Positions 26,865 through 35,971 are shown, counted from the stretch's first letter. The stretch is DNA of 64,000 nt from Roseovarius aestuarii (GCF_019966515.1 NZ_JAIMIB010000004.1:1-64000), one strand, 5' to 3'. The notes: a model not told the origin generated them from the letters alone. A program made the numbers and translations.

Positions 26865-28256
26865 TCAGGTGGTAAAAGGCTGATTGGTCCCTTCCGGCAG
26901 CCTGTTTCCGTCCGACATCGCATCAATCAGATGTCTGGGCCAGGTAAGCTCAACAACCGCACCTTTTTGCGGTATCCGGCCTTTTCCGGCGCCCGGCGAC
27001 CCGGTTCCATTGGCAAAGCTCATATCGGCGCCGGACCGTTCCAATAGTGTTTTGGCGATGAACAGGCCCAGCCCCATGCCTTCATATCCCGGCCTTTGGG
27101 TGTCACTACCGGTCCTGCGGCGCATGAACGGCTCGCCTATCCGGCCCAGAAGCTGCGGCGGAAATCCATTGCCGTCATCTATGATACGCAGAGTAATCGT
27201 ATCTTCGTCCCAACTGCTTTCGACCCAGACATTGGCCTTGGAAAAATCAACCGCGTTCTGCACCAGATTGCGCAGCCCATGAATGATTTCGGGCTGCCGC
27301 AGAATAATCGGCTGGTGTTTCAGCTCTTCATCATCGTGTTCGACCCCGAGATGCACCGACTTTCCACGATCCAGATGCGGCTCGGCAGCTTCTTCGACAA
27401 CCGACATCAGGGGCGCCTTGCGCAGATGCAGATCGTCCTTGCCAGCGCGCCCCATTGATCTGAGAATATCCCGGCAGCGGTCGGCTTGTTCCCGGATCAA
27501 CAGCGCATCTTCCTGAAGTTCGGGCACATTTTCGAGTTCGTCCGCCAATTCCGAACTTGTCAGCTTTATCGTCGCGAGCGGTGTGCCCATCTCATGCGCC
27601 GCCGCCGCCACGACCCCGCCCAGATCGGTCAGTTTCTGTTCCCGCGCCAGCGCCATTTGCGTGGCCTCAAGCGCATCGGACATGGCGTGCATCTCGGTGA
27701 CAATCCAACGGGAATAGACACCCAGAAATATCACCGCGATGACAATTGCCACCCAGTTCCCAAAGCGGAAGATATCGGGCACTTTCAGAATGAAACCCTG
27801 TTCGGTTCGCAACGGCAGATGAATTTCTATCAACAGCGACACGATGGCGATGGCCGCGAGGCCAAGAAAGAGTGTCGAACGTGACGACAACGCCGAGGCG
27901 GCCACGGTGACGGGTCCAACGATCAGGATCGAAAACGGATTGTTCAACCCGCCGGTCAGATGCAGCATCAGGCCCAATTGCAACATATCAAACAGCACGA
28001 ACAGCATGGTTTCGGTTTCGCGCAGCCGCTTGTTTTCAGGATAGACGAAAAAGGCAACCAGATTGCTCAGCACCGACACGCCGACAACCATGTAGCACAG
28101 ACCGGTTTCAAGGTTCAGATTATAGACGCGTTGGGCGATGATCAGCGCCGACACCTGCCCGGCGATCGCCCACCAGCGTAATAGCACCAGGGTACGCAGC
28201 CTGATCCAGTGGCCGCTATCACGCGATTTGAGGGGCCCGGTAGTCGTATCTGTCAT
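26865..28256 (-). CDS. regB: Redox sensor histidine kinase RegB/PrrB
   Basis: A 463-residue membrane histidine kinase. Six hydrophobic segments occupy roughly residues 20-185, including the GGLNNPF quinone-sensing motif (102-108). The H-box is AAAAHEMGTPLATI with phosphorylated His221 (Met replaces the usual Leu). The redox-active Cys of the family is present as Cys261 in EQADRCRDILRSMG. N, D and G boxes follow (NLVQNAVDFS, IIDDGNGFP, GLGLFIA). RegB/RegA controls photosynthesis, carbon and nitrogen fixation and respiration genes by redox state. It is divergent from senC-regA across 85 bases, the classic layout. Confidence 0.97.
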   Translation of the reverse strand: MTDTTTGPLKSRDSGHWIRLRTLVLLRWWAIAGQVSALIIAQRVYNLNLETGLCYMVVGVSVLSNLVAFFVYPENKRLRETETMLFVLFDMLQLGLMLHLTGGLNNPFSILIVGPVTVAASALSSRSTLFLGLAAIAIVSLLIEIHLPLRTEQGFILKVPDIFRFGNWVAIVIAVIFLGVYSRWIVTEMHAMSDALEATQMALAREQKLTDLGGVVAAAAHEMGTPLATIKLTSSELADELENVPELQEDALLIREQADRCRDILRSMGRAGKDDLHLRKAPLMSVVEEAAEPHLDRGKSVHLGVEHDDEELKHQPIILRQPEIIHGLRNLVQNAVDFSKANVWVESSWDEDTITLRIIDDGNGFPPQLLGRIGEPFMRRRTGSDTQRPGYEGMGLGLFIAKTLLERSGADMSFANGTGSPGAGKGRIPQKGAVVELTWPRHLIDAMSDGNRLPEGTNQPFTT

Positions 28257-28341
28257 CTGCGCGCCTTCGTCCCGTTGAGGTTTGAAATTCCGATGCTAGA
28301 TATGCCTGAGAGCGGCACCACCTCAGAGTAAGGATTACGTC

Positions 28342-28971
28342 ATGACACGCAACATCGCGATACTATCCGGCTTTTTCCTGTTGGCACTGTTGGGTGGTTT
28401 ATATGCCGCCATAAGGTTTTTTGCGCCTGACGACCAGTTCGCACAATGCCGGGCTTCGGTCATTGCCGGAGGTCCGGGTGAAATTGGTGGCCCTTTCACC
28501 CTGATCAGTGAAACCGGCGAGACCGTCACCGAAAAAGATATCATTGATAAGCCGTCGCTGGTCTATTTCGGCTATACTTTTTGCCCCGATGTCTGCCCGA
28601 TTGACGCCGCAAGAAATGCCGAAGCTGTCGCCTTGCTTGAGGAGCGCGGCACAATGGTCAAACCAGTCTTTATCACGGTCGACCCCAAGCGCGACACGGC
28701 CGAGGTCCTCGCCGAGTTTACCGACTATATGCACCCCCGGATGGTCGGGCTGACCGGGTCGGAAGACCAGGTCGGGGCAGCCGTCAAGACATATCGGGCC
28801 TATTTCAAGCGTCACAAGCCGGCGGAGGGCGCAGAAGACTTCTATTTGGTCGATCACTCGACCCAAACCTACCTGATGTTTCCCGATCTTGGCTTTGTGG
28901 AGTTTTTCAACCGGGGTGACACCGCCGAGAAGATAGCCGATCGGATCCAGTGTTTTGTTGAGGCCAGTTAG
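28342..28971 (+). CDS. senC: SCO1/SenC/PrrC family copper-binding protein
   Basis: A 209-residue membrane-anchored protein with an N-terminal membrane segment (about 5-25) and a thioredoxin-like periplasmic domain. The copper-binding motif is CPDVC (Cys81, Cys85), with the distal His in LVDHSTQTY. SCO/SenC proteins deliver copper to cytochrome oxidase and, in Rhodobacter, influence RegB signalling. It is co-directional with regA, 90 bases upstream of it, and divergent from regB. Confidence 0.95.
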   Translation: MTRNIAILSGFFLLALLGGLYAAIRFFAPDDQFAQCRASVIAGGPGEIGGPFTLISETGETVTEKDIIDKPSLVYFGYTFCPDVCPIDAARNAEAVALLEERGTMVKPVFITVDPKRDTAEVLAEFTDYMHPRMVGLTGSEDQVGAAVKTYRAYFKRHKPAEGAEDFYLVDHSTQTYLMFPDLGFVEFFNRGDTAEKIADRIQCFVEAS

Positions 28972-29061
28972 CTTCCGCCCCCTCGATCATGCACCACTGG
29001 TTTGACCTAACCCGCACCGCAGGCTAACATTTTTTGGACATGCGCCGAACAGGAGGGATTT

Positions 29062-29613
29062 ATGGCAGAAGATCTGCACGATATTGGCGAGGATAAGTCC
29101 CTTCTGCTGGTAGATGATGATGAGCCGTTTCTGAGACGTCTCGCGAAAGCAATGGAAAAGCGTGGGTTTGCAGTTGAAACGGCTGAATCCGTTGCCGCAG
29201 GAAAGGCCATCGCAACGGCGCGTCCGCCGGCCTATGCTGTCTGTGATCTGCGGCTTGAAGATGGCAACGGGCTGGATGTTGTCGAAGTGATCCGTGACCG
29301 CCGCCCCGATAGCCGCGTGGTGGTTCTGACGGGTTACGGCGCAATTGCCACCGCGGTTGCCGCTGTCAAGATCGGTGCCACCGACTATTTGTCAAAACCT
29401 GCCGATGCGAAGGATATCACCAACGCATTGCTGGCCAGCGGTGACGAGATGCCACCACCGCCGGAAAACCCGATGAGCGCAGACCGGGTCAAATGGGAAC
29501 ATATTCAACGGGTCTACGAGCTTTGTGACCGGAATGTCAGTGAAACCGCGCGACGGCTGAATATGCACCGCCGGACATTGCAACGAATCCTCGCAAAGCG
29601 CTCGCCCAGATAG
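29062..29613 (+). CDS. regA: Redox response regulator RegA/PrrA
   Basis: A 183-residue two-component regulator. The receiver domain has the acidic pocket LLVDDDEP, phosphoacceptor Asp62 (VCDLRLEDGNGLD) and Lys in YLSKPAD. The C-terminal Fis-type helix-turn-helix (NVSETARRLNMHRRTLQRILAKR) is the highly conserved RegA DNA-binding region. AGGAGG lies upstream of the ATG. Partner of RegB. Confidence 0.97.
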   Translation: MAEDLHDIGEDKSLLLVDDDEPFLRRLAKAMEKRGFAVETAESVAAGKAIATARPPAYAVCDLRLEDGNGLDVVEVIRDRRPDSRVVVLTGYGAIATAVAAVKIGATDYLSKPADAKDITNALLASGDEMPPPPENPMSADRVKWEHIQRVYELCDRNVSETARRLNMHRRTLQRILAKRSPR

Positions 29614-29645
29614 ATCGTCTCTTTCGCGGATTTTCCGTCCAGCGA

Positions 29646-30134
29646 CTAAGACAGATCAAAGCGTTTGTTGACCTTATCGGTCAGTGTTCGGTCTTCGAGT
29701 GCGACACCACGCTGGTATGCGTAATCCTCGAAACCCCGGCTTTGATAATACGCTAACCCGCCCTCGTTGTCGGCGCGTATGGTGGCGTTGATCCAGCGAT
29801 AACCAAGTTTCTGAGCGGCAACCCTTGTCGCATCAAAAAGGCTGGAACCGATCCCCAATCCCGTCTGCCCAATGCGGACAAACGTGGCGATGTCACAGGC
29901 GTCGGGCGGCAAATCTGCATGCGGCTCGATATATTGAAACCCCAGCAACTCGCCTTCTTCACCTTCAGCCACGTACCATGCGGATTTTTTCGGGTGAAAC
30001 CCCATCCAGTTGATCAGTATGTCCCGGGTCACGGGCCTGACTTTCGCGGTAGTTCCGCCTGCGGCGATGATCGCGTTCAAAAGATGCGCCATCGCGCCTG
30101 TGTCCAGCGCACCTGCGCGGTGGACATGGATCAT
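29646..30134 (-). CDS. GNAT family N-acetyltransferase
   Basis: A 162-residue GNAT-fold acetyltransferase. The acetyl-CoA binding region is TGLGIGSSLFDATRVAAQKLG and the C-terminal part has INATIRADNEGGLAYYQSRGFEDY, both typical. The acceptor substrate is not predictable. The start overlaps the upstream HD-domain gene by four bases, so the two are co-transcribed. Confidence 0.88.
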   Translation of the reverse strand: MIHVHRAGALDTGAMAHLLNAIIAAGGTTAKVRPVTRDILINWMGFHPKKSAWYVAEGEEGELLGFQYIEPHADLPPDACDIATFVRIGQTGLGIGSSLFDATRVAAQKLGYRWINATIRADNEGGLAYYQSRGFEDYAYQRGVALEDRTLTDKVNKRFDLS

Positions 30135-30724
30135 GTCATCGCTGCCAGCAACGCATGGTGCCGCGCGGTATAGTCGTTGCGTGCCTCCATCGGCGGGCGC
30201 AGACGCAGGTCTAGGCCATCGATCAGGGAGGGGTCGGGTTTGCCAAAGAACCGGTTTGCTTCGCTTTCGCTGAAGCCGGCGATCCGGGTCGCCTCCATCC
30301 AGGCGCTGATCTTGTCGGCCTTCTTGATCTGTTTCTTAACCGTGGCCGGAATAGCGGCTGGCAGGCCAAAGCGGATGTGAATCGCTGCTGTCAAACGTTG
30401 ATCAAGCTCATCATAACCCGGGCCGACAGCACTTTTCACAGGGGAGATCATATCGCCAATCACGTATTCCGGCGCGTCATGCAGCAGGGCCGCGAGTTGC
30501 CATTTAGCAGGCGCTTTCGGATTGAGCCGTGAGTAAAGATTTTCCACCAGCAGCGAATGTTCGGCGACGGAATAGGCGTAATCGCCAAGTGTCTGCCCGT
30601 TCCAACGCGCCACGAAAGAAAGACCATGCGCGATGTCTTCGATTTCAATATCGACCGGCGTCGGGTCCAGAAGGTCAAGCCGTCGGCCGGATAGCATTTT
30701 TTGCCAGGCGCGTGGTTTAGGCAC
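30131..30724 (-). CDS. HD-domain phosphohydrolase (YfbR-like)
   Basis: A 197-residue HD-superfamily protein. Metal ligands are visible in SVAEHSLLVENL, LLHDAPEYVIGD and KKADKISAWMEATR, the pattern of YfbR-type 5'-deoxynucleotidases and related hydrolases. It begins with GTG: GGAGG lies four bases before GTG 30724, which I prefer to the GTG at 30739. Function beyond a nucleotide or phosphate hydrolase is inference. Confidence 0.82.
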   Translation of the reverse strand: MPKPRAWQKMLSGRRLDLLDPTPVDIEIEDIAHGLSFVARWNGQTLGDYAYSVAEHSLLVENLYSRLNPKAPAKWQLAALLHDAPEYVIGDMISPVKSAVGPGYDELDQRLTAAIHIRFGLPAAIPATVKKQIKKADKISAWMEATRIAGFSESEANRFFGKPDPSLIDGLDLRLRPPMEARNDYTARHHALLAAMT

Positions 30725-30753
30725 GGGGCCTCCGTTCACTGTGTGGACTATTC

Positions 30754-31662
30754 CTAGTTCGAAGCGCCAGAAGTTGCAAAACCTTCGAGGATGTCACGAA
30801 GAAGCGGTGAATCATCCCGCGCCGCCATGAAATTGTACCCTTTGAACGGATCGGTTTTCAGGGCGCGGATTTCGGCCACCGTGCGCAGTTTCTTTGGCTC
30901 ACCGAAAGTGGCATAGATACTGATATCGGGATCCCGCAGCAGATATTCACTGGGCAGGCATTCGGGATCATTGCCGTGATCCTCATAGACCATCACTGAT
31001 CCGTCGCTCAGAGCGCGCTTGCCACCTTCGAATGCGGCGATCTCGGCCCCTTCAACATCAAGCTTAATCAAAGCAGCGGTGTCGTCGGCAAGCAAATCGT
31101 CAATTGCAATGGTCTCAACGCTCTCATCCGCACCTTCTGCCGCATCTGCAATCCGCGCCGACGCGTGGCTGAGCGGCACGTTAAGAAATTGCAGTTTCAG
31201 ACCCGATTCCGCGTGAATTGCCCGCCTATGCCGGGTCACGTTTGGCAAATCCTTGGTGTTCTCAAGCAGCGCCTCGGAAGTTTGCGCGGATGCTTCCACC
31301 GCGATCACCTGGGAAAATTTCGGCGCTGCGCGCACCGACCAGAACCCCTTATTCGCACCCAGATCACAAAACACCTCCGTATGCCCGGCAGCCGCCTTGA
31401 GAACCCGCGCGACCTCGGGTTCGTAATCCCGGTGATAAAGCGCAAACCGGGTCCAATAGCCATCATTGAGATAAATCTTGAACGGGGGCTCGCCTTCACG
31501 GCTGAGATATACGGCATTTCGCGCATTAAACAGCCTTCCCAGACCGCGGGCGAAGGCGCCATAGAGTCCCCGGGTGACCGCCACCCGAAACAGGCCCATC
31601 AGCAACAGGTATTGAAGCCGGGAGGCCAGTGTTGAAAAACTGATGCTGCTGCGCTGCGCCAT
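30754..31662 (-). CDS. FkbM family SAM-dependent methyltransferase
   Basis: A 302-residue FkbM-type methyltransferase. The SAM-binding motif I is VFCDLGANKGFWS, and the family DVEGAE motif appears as LIKLDVEGAEIAAFEGG. These enzymes O-methylate sugars, polyketides or other hydroxyl groups, often in glycan pathways; the substrate is unknown here. I chose ATG 31662 with GGAG about ten bases upstream; the open frame continues to 32142, but that stretch is antisense to the next gene and unlike the family. Confidence 0.87.
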   Translation of the reverse strand: MAQRSSISFSTLASRLQYLLLMGLFRVAVTRGLYGAFARGLGRLFNARNAVYLSREGEPPFKIYLNDGYWTRFALYHRDYEPEVARVLKAAAGHTEVFCDLGANKGFWSVRAAPKFSQVIAVEASAQTSEALLENTKDLPNVTRHRRAIHAESGLKLQFLNVPLSHASARIADAAEGADESVETIAIDDLLADDTAALIKLDVEGAEIAAFEGGKRALSDGSVMVYEDHGNDPECLPSEYLLRDPDISIYATFGEPKKLRTVAEIRALKTDPFKGYNFMAARDDSPLLRDILEGFATSGASN

Positions 31663-31934
31663 AATGCTAGAACTCCGAACCCTTCCGGCATGCCTGCCTA
31701 GACCGTGTTGATGGCAGGTGCAAATAGGTCTCACTGCCAGACCGGAACGTGGCACATAAGCACTCCGCCACATTTCTGCCACAATTCGGACGCACTCTCG
31801 CCTCACGATCTGCTGCCATTTTGTGATCGAGGGTGAACCAGGCACCTCGACCACGCGGTAACTATTGCAGGGGGGGCGCGTAATTCTCCCTTTGCGTGAT
31901 CCCCCTTGTTTACAAAAACGAGAAGGAGCTTGCG

Positions 31935-32249
31935 ATGTACAAGCGTCTGTTGGGGTTTGGTTTGAGCATTGGCATGGCCGCAGGTTCGCTACCGGCCCAT
32001 GCCTCGAATTGCGCCAAGCGCGATTTGGTCGTCGAGCGGCTGAAATCCCATTATTCCGAGAGCTTTGCGGGCGGTGGCCTGCAGGTCTCGCGATCAAAAC
32101 AATCGGTGGTCGAGGTGTGGGCATCGGAAAAAACCGGGACATTCACGGTAATCCTGACCACCCCCGAAGGACTGGCCTGCATTGTGGCGACGGGCACAGA
32201 TTGGTATCAGGCGCATTTGCTGAATGAACCTGAGGGTACCGAAAGCTGA
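31935..32249 (+). CDS. Small secreted protein, tandem paralogue 1
   Basis: A 104-residue protein with an N-terminal signal peptide (MYKRLLGFGLSIGMAAGSLPAHA, cleavage after AHA). The mature part has two Cys (NCAKRDLV near its start and LACIVATG). It is clearly paralogous to the next gene: both share NC, RD-LV-L, GGGLQ, VEVW-S, TG-FTV and C-VATG. I do not know the family. AGAAGGAG precedes the ATG by six bases, which decides the start over the in-frame ATG at 31896. A soluble periplasmic protein held by one disulfide is a reasonable reading. Confidence 0.75.
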   Translation: MYKRLLGFGLSIGMAAGSLPAHASNCAKRDLVVERLKSHYSESFAGGGLQVSRSKQSVVEVWASEKTGTFTVILTTPEGLACIVATGTDWYQAHLLNEPEGTES

Positions 32250-32424
32250 AGCGCCGATTGTAGCGGAAGCAGCGATACCTGTCATGCAGGCGTGCTGTCG
32301 GCGCAGACACGGGTTTGTGTCCTGTCTTGCATCGCAACCCTCGCAGCAATCCCCATATTAATAGTATCTAGAAACCGGGCTACGGCGCCCGCTTACGTCG
32401 TGTGCCCCCATCAGGAGACACACC

Positions 32425-32733
32425 ATGTTTAAACGTCTATTCTCTGTGGCACTTATCTTTGGCGCGGCAGCAATGGCCCCGCCCGCGTTTGCACAGTCAG
32501 CCAATTGCATGCCCCGCGATGCATTGGTGCAGAAACTCATGAACAAGTTTGACGAAGAACCGCAAGGCGGCGGGTTGCAGAACGCTCAGCAATTGCTTGA
32601 AGTCTGGAGCTCGGACCGCACCGGCAGCTTTACCGTATTCATCACACGTCCCAACGGCCAAAGCTGCGTGGTAGCCACGGGACAGAACTGGATGGGCATC
32701 GTGAGCGCAACCAAAGACGGCATAGCCAGTTAA
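32425..32733 (+). CDS. Small secreted protein, tandem paralogue 2
   Basis: A 102-residue secreted protein with signal peptide (hydrophobic 6-20, cleavage after AFA), paralogous to the preceding gene. The mature domain has two Cys (ANCMPRDAL and QSCVVATG) and the shared GGGLQ, LEVWSS and TGSFTVFITRP segments. AGGAG lies before the ATG. The 175-base gap between the two copies and separate ribosome sites leave open whether they form one operon. Located just before ahcY (69 bases). Function unknown. Confidence 0.78.
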   Translation: MFKRLFSVALIFGAAAMAPPAFAQSANCMPRDALVQKLMNKFDEEPQGGGLQNAQQLLEVWSSDRTGSFTVFITRPNGQSCVVATGQNWMGIVSATKDGIAS

Positions 32734-32769
32734 TCCATCATTGCCGATCGACGGGTCGAGTGATATCTG

Positions 32770-32792
32770 CCTTGCAAATTAAGCTTGCAAGG
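32770..32792 (+). promoter_or_regulatory. Hairpin covering the ahcY ribosome binding site
   Basis: CCTTGCAA (32770-32777) pairs perfectly with TTGCAAGG (32785-32792) around a seven-base loop. The right arm includes four of the six bases of the AAGGAG ribosome site of ahcY. Such a stem could limit translation or respond to a factor or RNA partner. It does not match the SAH or SAM-SAH riboswitch patterns as I know them. Confidence 0.45.
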
Positions 32793-32802
32793 AGCCATGC
32801 GT

Positions 32803-34197
32803 ATGGCCAAAGATTTTCTGGTAAAAGACATCACTCTGGCCGCCTTTGGCCGGAAGGAACTCGACATCGCCGAAACCGAAATGCCGGGCCTGATGGCCCT
32901 GCGCGCAGAATATGGCGAGGCTAAACCCCTGAAAGGCGCACGGATCGCGGGCAGCCTACACATGACGATCCAGACCGCCGTGCTGATTGAAACGCTGGTG
33001 GCTTTGGGCGCAGATGTCCGGTGGGCGTCATGCAATATCTTCTCGACCCAGGACCACGCTGCGGCTGCAATCGCCGAAAGCGGGACGCCGGTATTTGCCG
33101 TAAAGGGCGAGACACTGGAAGAATACTGGGATTATGCCGACCGGATTTTCCAATTTCCCGAAGGCGGCGCAAACATGATCCTGGATGATGGCGGCGATGC
33201 GACGCTCTACATCTTGATCGGCGCGCGGGTCGAGGCAGGCGAAACCGGCCTGATCGAAACGCCCGGATCAGAAGAAGAAGTCGCCCTGTTTGCGCAGATC
33301 AGGAAACGCCTGGCGGAAAGCCCCGGCTGGTTCACCAAGCAGCGCGACATGATCAAGGGCGTGTCCGAGGAGACCACCACCGGTGTGCATCGCCTCTACA
33401 AGATGGTGGAGGAGGGTCAGTTGCCCTTCCCGGCGATCAACGTGAATGACAGCGTTACTAAGTCGAAATTCGACAACAAGTATGGCTGCAAGGAATCACT
33501 GGTAGACGGTATTCGCCGCGCGACCGACACGATGATGGCCGGAAAGGTTGCCGTTGTGATGGGGTATGGCGATGTCGGCAAAGGCTCGGCCGCGTCCCTG
33601 CGGGGTGCCGGTGCCCGTGTGAAAGTCACCGAAGTAGACCCGATTTGCGCGCTTCAGGCGGCGATGGACGGGTTCGAGGTTGTGCGGCTTGAAGACGTGG
33701 TCAGCGATGCCGACATCTTCATCACCACCACCGGCAACAAGGACGTGATCCGCATCGAGCATATGCGCGAGATGAAGGACATGGCGATCGTCGGCAATAT
33801 CGGCCATTTCGACAATGAGATTCAGGTGGCGAACCTGAAGAACCACAAATGGACCAACATCAAGGAACAGGTGGACATGATCGAGATGCCGAATGGCAAT
33901 CGTTTGATCCTGCTATCCGAAGGCCGCCTGCTGAACCTTGGCAATGCGACGGGCCATCCCAGTTTCGTGATGTCGGCGAGCTTTACAAATCAGGTGCTTG
34001 CTCAGATCGAGCTGTGGACCAAGGGGAGCGACTATGACAACAACGTTTATATCCTGCCCAAACACCTGGATGAGAAGGTTGCGCGCCTGCATCTGGACCG
34101 GATCGGCGTCAAACTGACCGAGTTGAGCAGCGAACAGGCGTCTTATATCGGCGTCAAGCCCGAAGGCCCCTTCAAGCCCGAACATTATCGCTACTGA
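32803..34197 (+). CDS. ahcY: Adenosylhomocysteinase
   Basis: A 464-residue S-adenosylhomocysteine hydrolase, splitting SAH into adenosine and homocysteine to relieve methyltransferase inhibition. Family landmarks: [30 protein letters not shown], the NAD-binding [25 protein letters not shown] and the C-terminal PEHYRY. AAGGAG lies eight bases before ATG 32803 and decides this start over ATG 32797. In Rhodobacter capsulatus ahcY belongs to the reg locus; here it lies about 3.2 kb after regA. Confidence 0.98.
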   Translation: MAKDFLVKDITLAAFGRKELDIAETEMPGLMALRAEYGEAKPLKGARIAGSLHMTIQTAVLIETLVALGADVRWASCNIFSTQDHAAAAIAESGTPVFAVKGETLEEYWDYADRIFQFPEGGANMILDDGGDATLYILIGARVEAGETGLIETPGSEEEVALFAQIRKRLAESPGWFTKQRDMIKGVSEETTTGVHRLYKMVEEGQLPFPAINVNDSVTKSKFDNKYGCKESLVDGIRRATDTMMAGKVAVVMGYGDVGKGSAASLRGAGARVKVTEVDPICALQAAMDGFEVVRLEDVVSDADIFITTTGNKDVIRIEHMREMKDMAIVGNIGHFDNEIQVANLKNHKWTNIKEQVDMIEMPNGNRLILLSEGRLLNLGNATGHPSFVMSASFTNQVLAQIELWTKGSDYDNNVYILPKHLDEKVARLHLDRIGVKLTELSSEQASYIGVKPEGPFKPEHYRY

Positions 34198-34224
34198 GCC
34201 AACACGCTAACGCTGAAAAGAACT

Positions 34225-34252
34225 CCGCCCGGTCCTGTGCCGGGCGGTTTTG
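34225..34252 (+). terminator. Rho-independent terminator of ahcY
   Basis: CCGCCCGG and CCGGGCGG form a perfect eight-pair stem with a seven-base loop, followed by TTTT, 27 bases after the ahcY stop. From here to the DUF2853 gene at 34511 I see no gene or clear signal. Confidence 0.9.
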
Positions 34253-34510
34253 CATTTCGGTCGCGCGGTGATGATATCTGGCTGTTCATGTGACACCACC
34301 TATCGGCAAATCGCCAGTGCATGAGCCACTGTGCAACCATCGATTTAGTGTGTTGGCCGGGTTTCGCACCCTGTCATGCCTTGGGGGGAGAACCCATTAA
34401 GTTTTCCCTTTGAGCACACAAGAACTCTGGTTATCGTGACGCCAGCACCGCTTGGGGGGCTAAAGCAATGAAATGTGCCGGCGAACTGCCGGGCGAGAGG
34501 GAGACTATTT

Positions 34511-34852
34511 ATGGGAAAACGTGATGATTTGATTGCACAATATGCGGATGACCTGCGCAACAAGTGCGGCATGACACCGGATATGGATTTACTGACGAAG
34601 GTGACCATCGGATGCGGTCCGGCGATTTATAATGCCGACGCGTCGACTGTGGCCGCCGGTCAGGATCAGGAACTGGAAACGGTAAAAGACAATTTTCTGG
34701 TGAAGAAACTGGGGCTCTCCGATGGGCCGCAACTGATGGATGCAATCAATCAGGTGATCGAGACCTACGGCCGTTCCGAACGGAACAAATATCGCGCAGT
34801 GGTTTATTACATGCTGACCAAGCATTTCGGAAAAGAGTCGATTTACGGCTAA
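34511..34852 (+). CDS. DUF2853 family protein
   Basis: A 113-residue soluble protein of the DUF2853 family, recognised from YADDLRNKCGMTPDMDLLTKVTIGCGPAIYN and the C-terminal YRAVVYYMLTKHFGKESIYG. The structure is helical and the function unknown. I chose ATG 34511 after GGGAGA; the frame is open from 34475 but the extra residues are not family-like. It is flanked by terminators on both sides and so is transcribed alone. Confidence 0.85.
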   Translation: MGKRDDLIAQYADDLRNKCGMTPDMDLLTKVTIGCGPAIYNADASTVAAGQDQELETVKDNFLVKKLGLSDGPQLMDAINQVIETYGRSERNKYRAVVYYMLTKHFGKESIYG

Positions 34853-34873
34853 CCATTCCATCGCGGAAAAGAA

Positions 34874-34906
34874 AACGCCCGGCCAGATACGCCGGGCGTT
34901 TTTTTG
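34874..34906 (+). terminator. Rho-independent terminator of the DUF2853 gene
   Basis: AACGCCCGG pairs with CCGGGCGTT (nine pairs, nine-base loop) and runs into seven T residues, 22 bases after the stop codon. Confidence 0.92.
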
Positions 34907-35042
34907 TGATCCAGCATTTTAGGCAAATTCTAGATACTTGCTGTTTGTGAAACAGGGCTTATTGCGATAGGTTAAATCGACAGGCCAGTATGGCCGATAC
35001 TTATTCGAAATACGCGTGTGGTGTGTAGGGAGCACGTGGGGT

Positions 35043-35080
35043 AACGGAGGGTGTCGGCATATGTGCCAGCACCCTCCGTT
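35043..35080 (-). terminator. Long hairpin downstream of the DUF1761 gene
   Basis: AACGGAGGGTG pairs with CACCCTCCGTT (11 pairs), and an inner GGCA/TGCC stem extends it. It sits just after the stop codon of the minus-strand DUF1761 gene. A T-run is missing on that strand, so it may act as a stabilising 3' hairpin or a factor-dependent terminator. Confidence 0.5.
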
Positions 35081-35093
35081 CGTTTCAGACACT

Positions 35094-35486
35094 CTAGAAC
35101 AGCATCAAGACAGTGCCCATGATGGCGCTGCCGAAAGTCGCGTATCCGGCGTCGATCATCGTTAGCCTGAAAGGGCGGCCACCGAAACTGTAGCAGGTCG
35201 CCAGCCACGGGCTTGCCAGAAAGAGGCCGATCCCCAGACCGGCCACAAGACCTTTTGCAATAGTATCGATACCGCTTAGTGCAAAGACATGGCGCATCAT
35301 ACCTGCAACAACGAGGGCTGATATGAAGGCGATGATATAGGGTGTCGGGCTGTTGCCCTCGGGCTTGCCATCAGGACCAGCCTTCACCCCGGCGGCTTCC
35401 ATCCAGGGTTTCGCCAGCGTCATGTACCAGGCGGCCCCAAAGGCATAGGACGCCACAGCGGCAACCAATACGTTGAGAAGTTCCAT
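35094..35486 (-). CDS. DUF1761 family membrane protein
   Basis: A 130-residue integral membrane protein matching DUF1761: NVLVAAVASYAFGAAWYMTLAKPWMEAAG at the start, then further spans around 50-70, 78-98 and 110-128, giving about four membrane segments. Function is unknown. It is a single gene with its own 3' hairpin. Confidence 0.85.
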   Translation of the reverse strand: MELLNVLVAAVASYAFGAAWYMTLAKPWMEAAGVKAGPDGKPEGNSPTPYIIAFISALVVAGMMRHVFALSGIDTIAKGLVAGLGIGLFLASPWLATCYSFGGRPFRLTMIDAGYATFGSAIMGTVLMLF

Positions 35487-35548
35487 TCTACCCCTCCCTT
35501 TTTCAGTCGTTGTGCATTGCCAAGGCTATCCGATCACCGCAAGCGGGC

Positions 35549-35968
35549 CTAGGGTGAAACACCCGCCATCTCGCAGACAATCCGCCATTCTACTTCCTTG
35601 ACGGGTTGCACCGACAGGCGCGAGTTCTTGACCAGCACCATTTCGGCCAGGCGCGGATCGTTCTTTATCATCTCAAGCGTGACGGGCGTGCCAACCGGAC
35701 CAACGGCCTTGATGTCCACGCATTCCCAACGGTCATCATCGGTGGTGCTGTCGGGATGTGCCAATGCCATCACTTCGACAATGCCGACAACTGCCTTCTC
35801 GGTCTGGCTGTGATAAAAAAACCCGCGATCGCCAATTTCCATCTGCCGCATGAAGTTACGCGCCTGATAGTTACGCACCCCATCCCATTCCTCGCCCGCT
35901 TCGCCCTTGGCCATCTGATCATCCCAGCTCCAGGTCACGGGTTCGGATTTGAAAAGCCAGTATTGCAT
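35549..35968 (-). CDS. EVE domain protein
   Basis: A 139-residue stand-alone EVE-domain protein (thymocyte nuclear protein 1 type), recognised from MQYWLFKSEP, WDGVRNYQARNFMR and GDRGFFYHSQTEKAVVGIVEV. EVE domains share the PUA-like fold and bind modified bases in RNA or DNA. It follows the YciI gene by three bases in a tsaD-gpsA-yciI-EVE operon that is common in this family of bacteria; the link to tRNA modification (tsaD) is suggestive only. Confidence 0.92.
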   Translation of the reverse strand: MQYWLFKSEPVTWSWDDQMAKGEAGEEWDGVRNYQARNFMRQMEIGDRGFFYHSQTEKAVVGIVEVMALAHPDSTTDDDRWECVDIKAVGPVGTPVTLEMIKNDPRLAEMVLVKNSRLSVQPVKEVEWRIVCEMAGVSP

Positions 35969-35971
35969 CGG

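Noticed and set aside
31896..31934. Upstream ATG for the first secreted protein
   Set aside because: It would put 13 residues before a perfect signal peptide; the AGAAGGAG ribosome site supports ATG 31935.
32734..32802. SAH or SAM-SAH riboswitch before ahcY
   Set aside because: The 69-base gap lacks the conserved aptamer sequences I know; only a simple hairpin is present.
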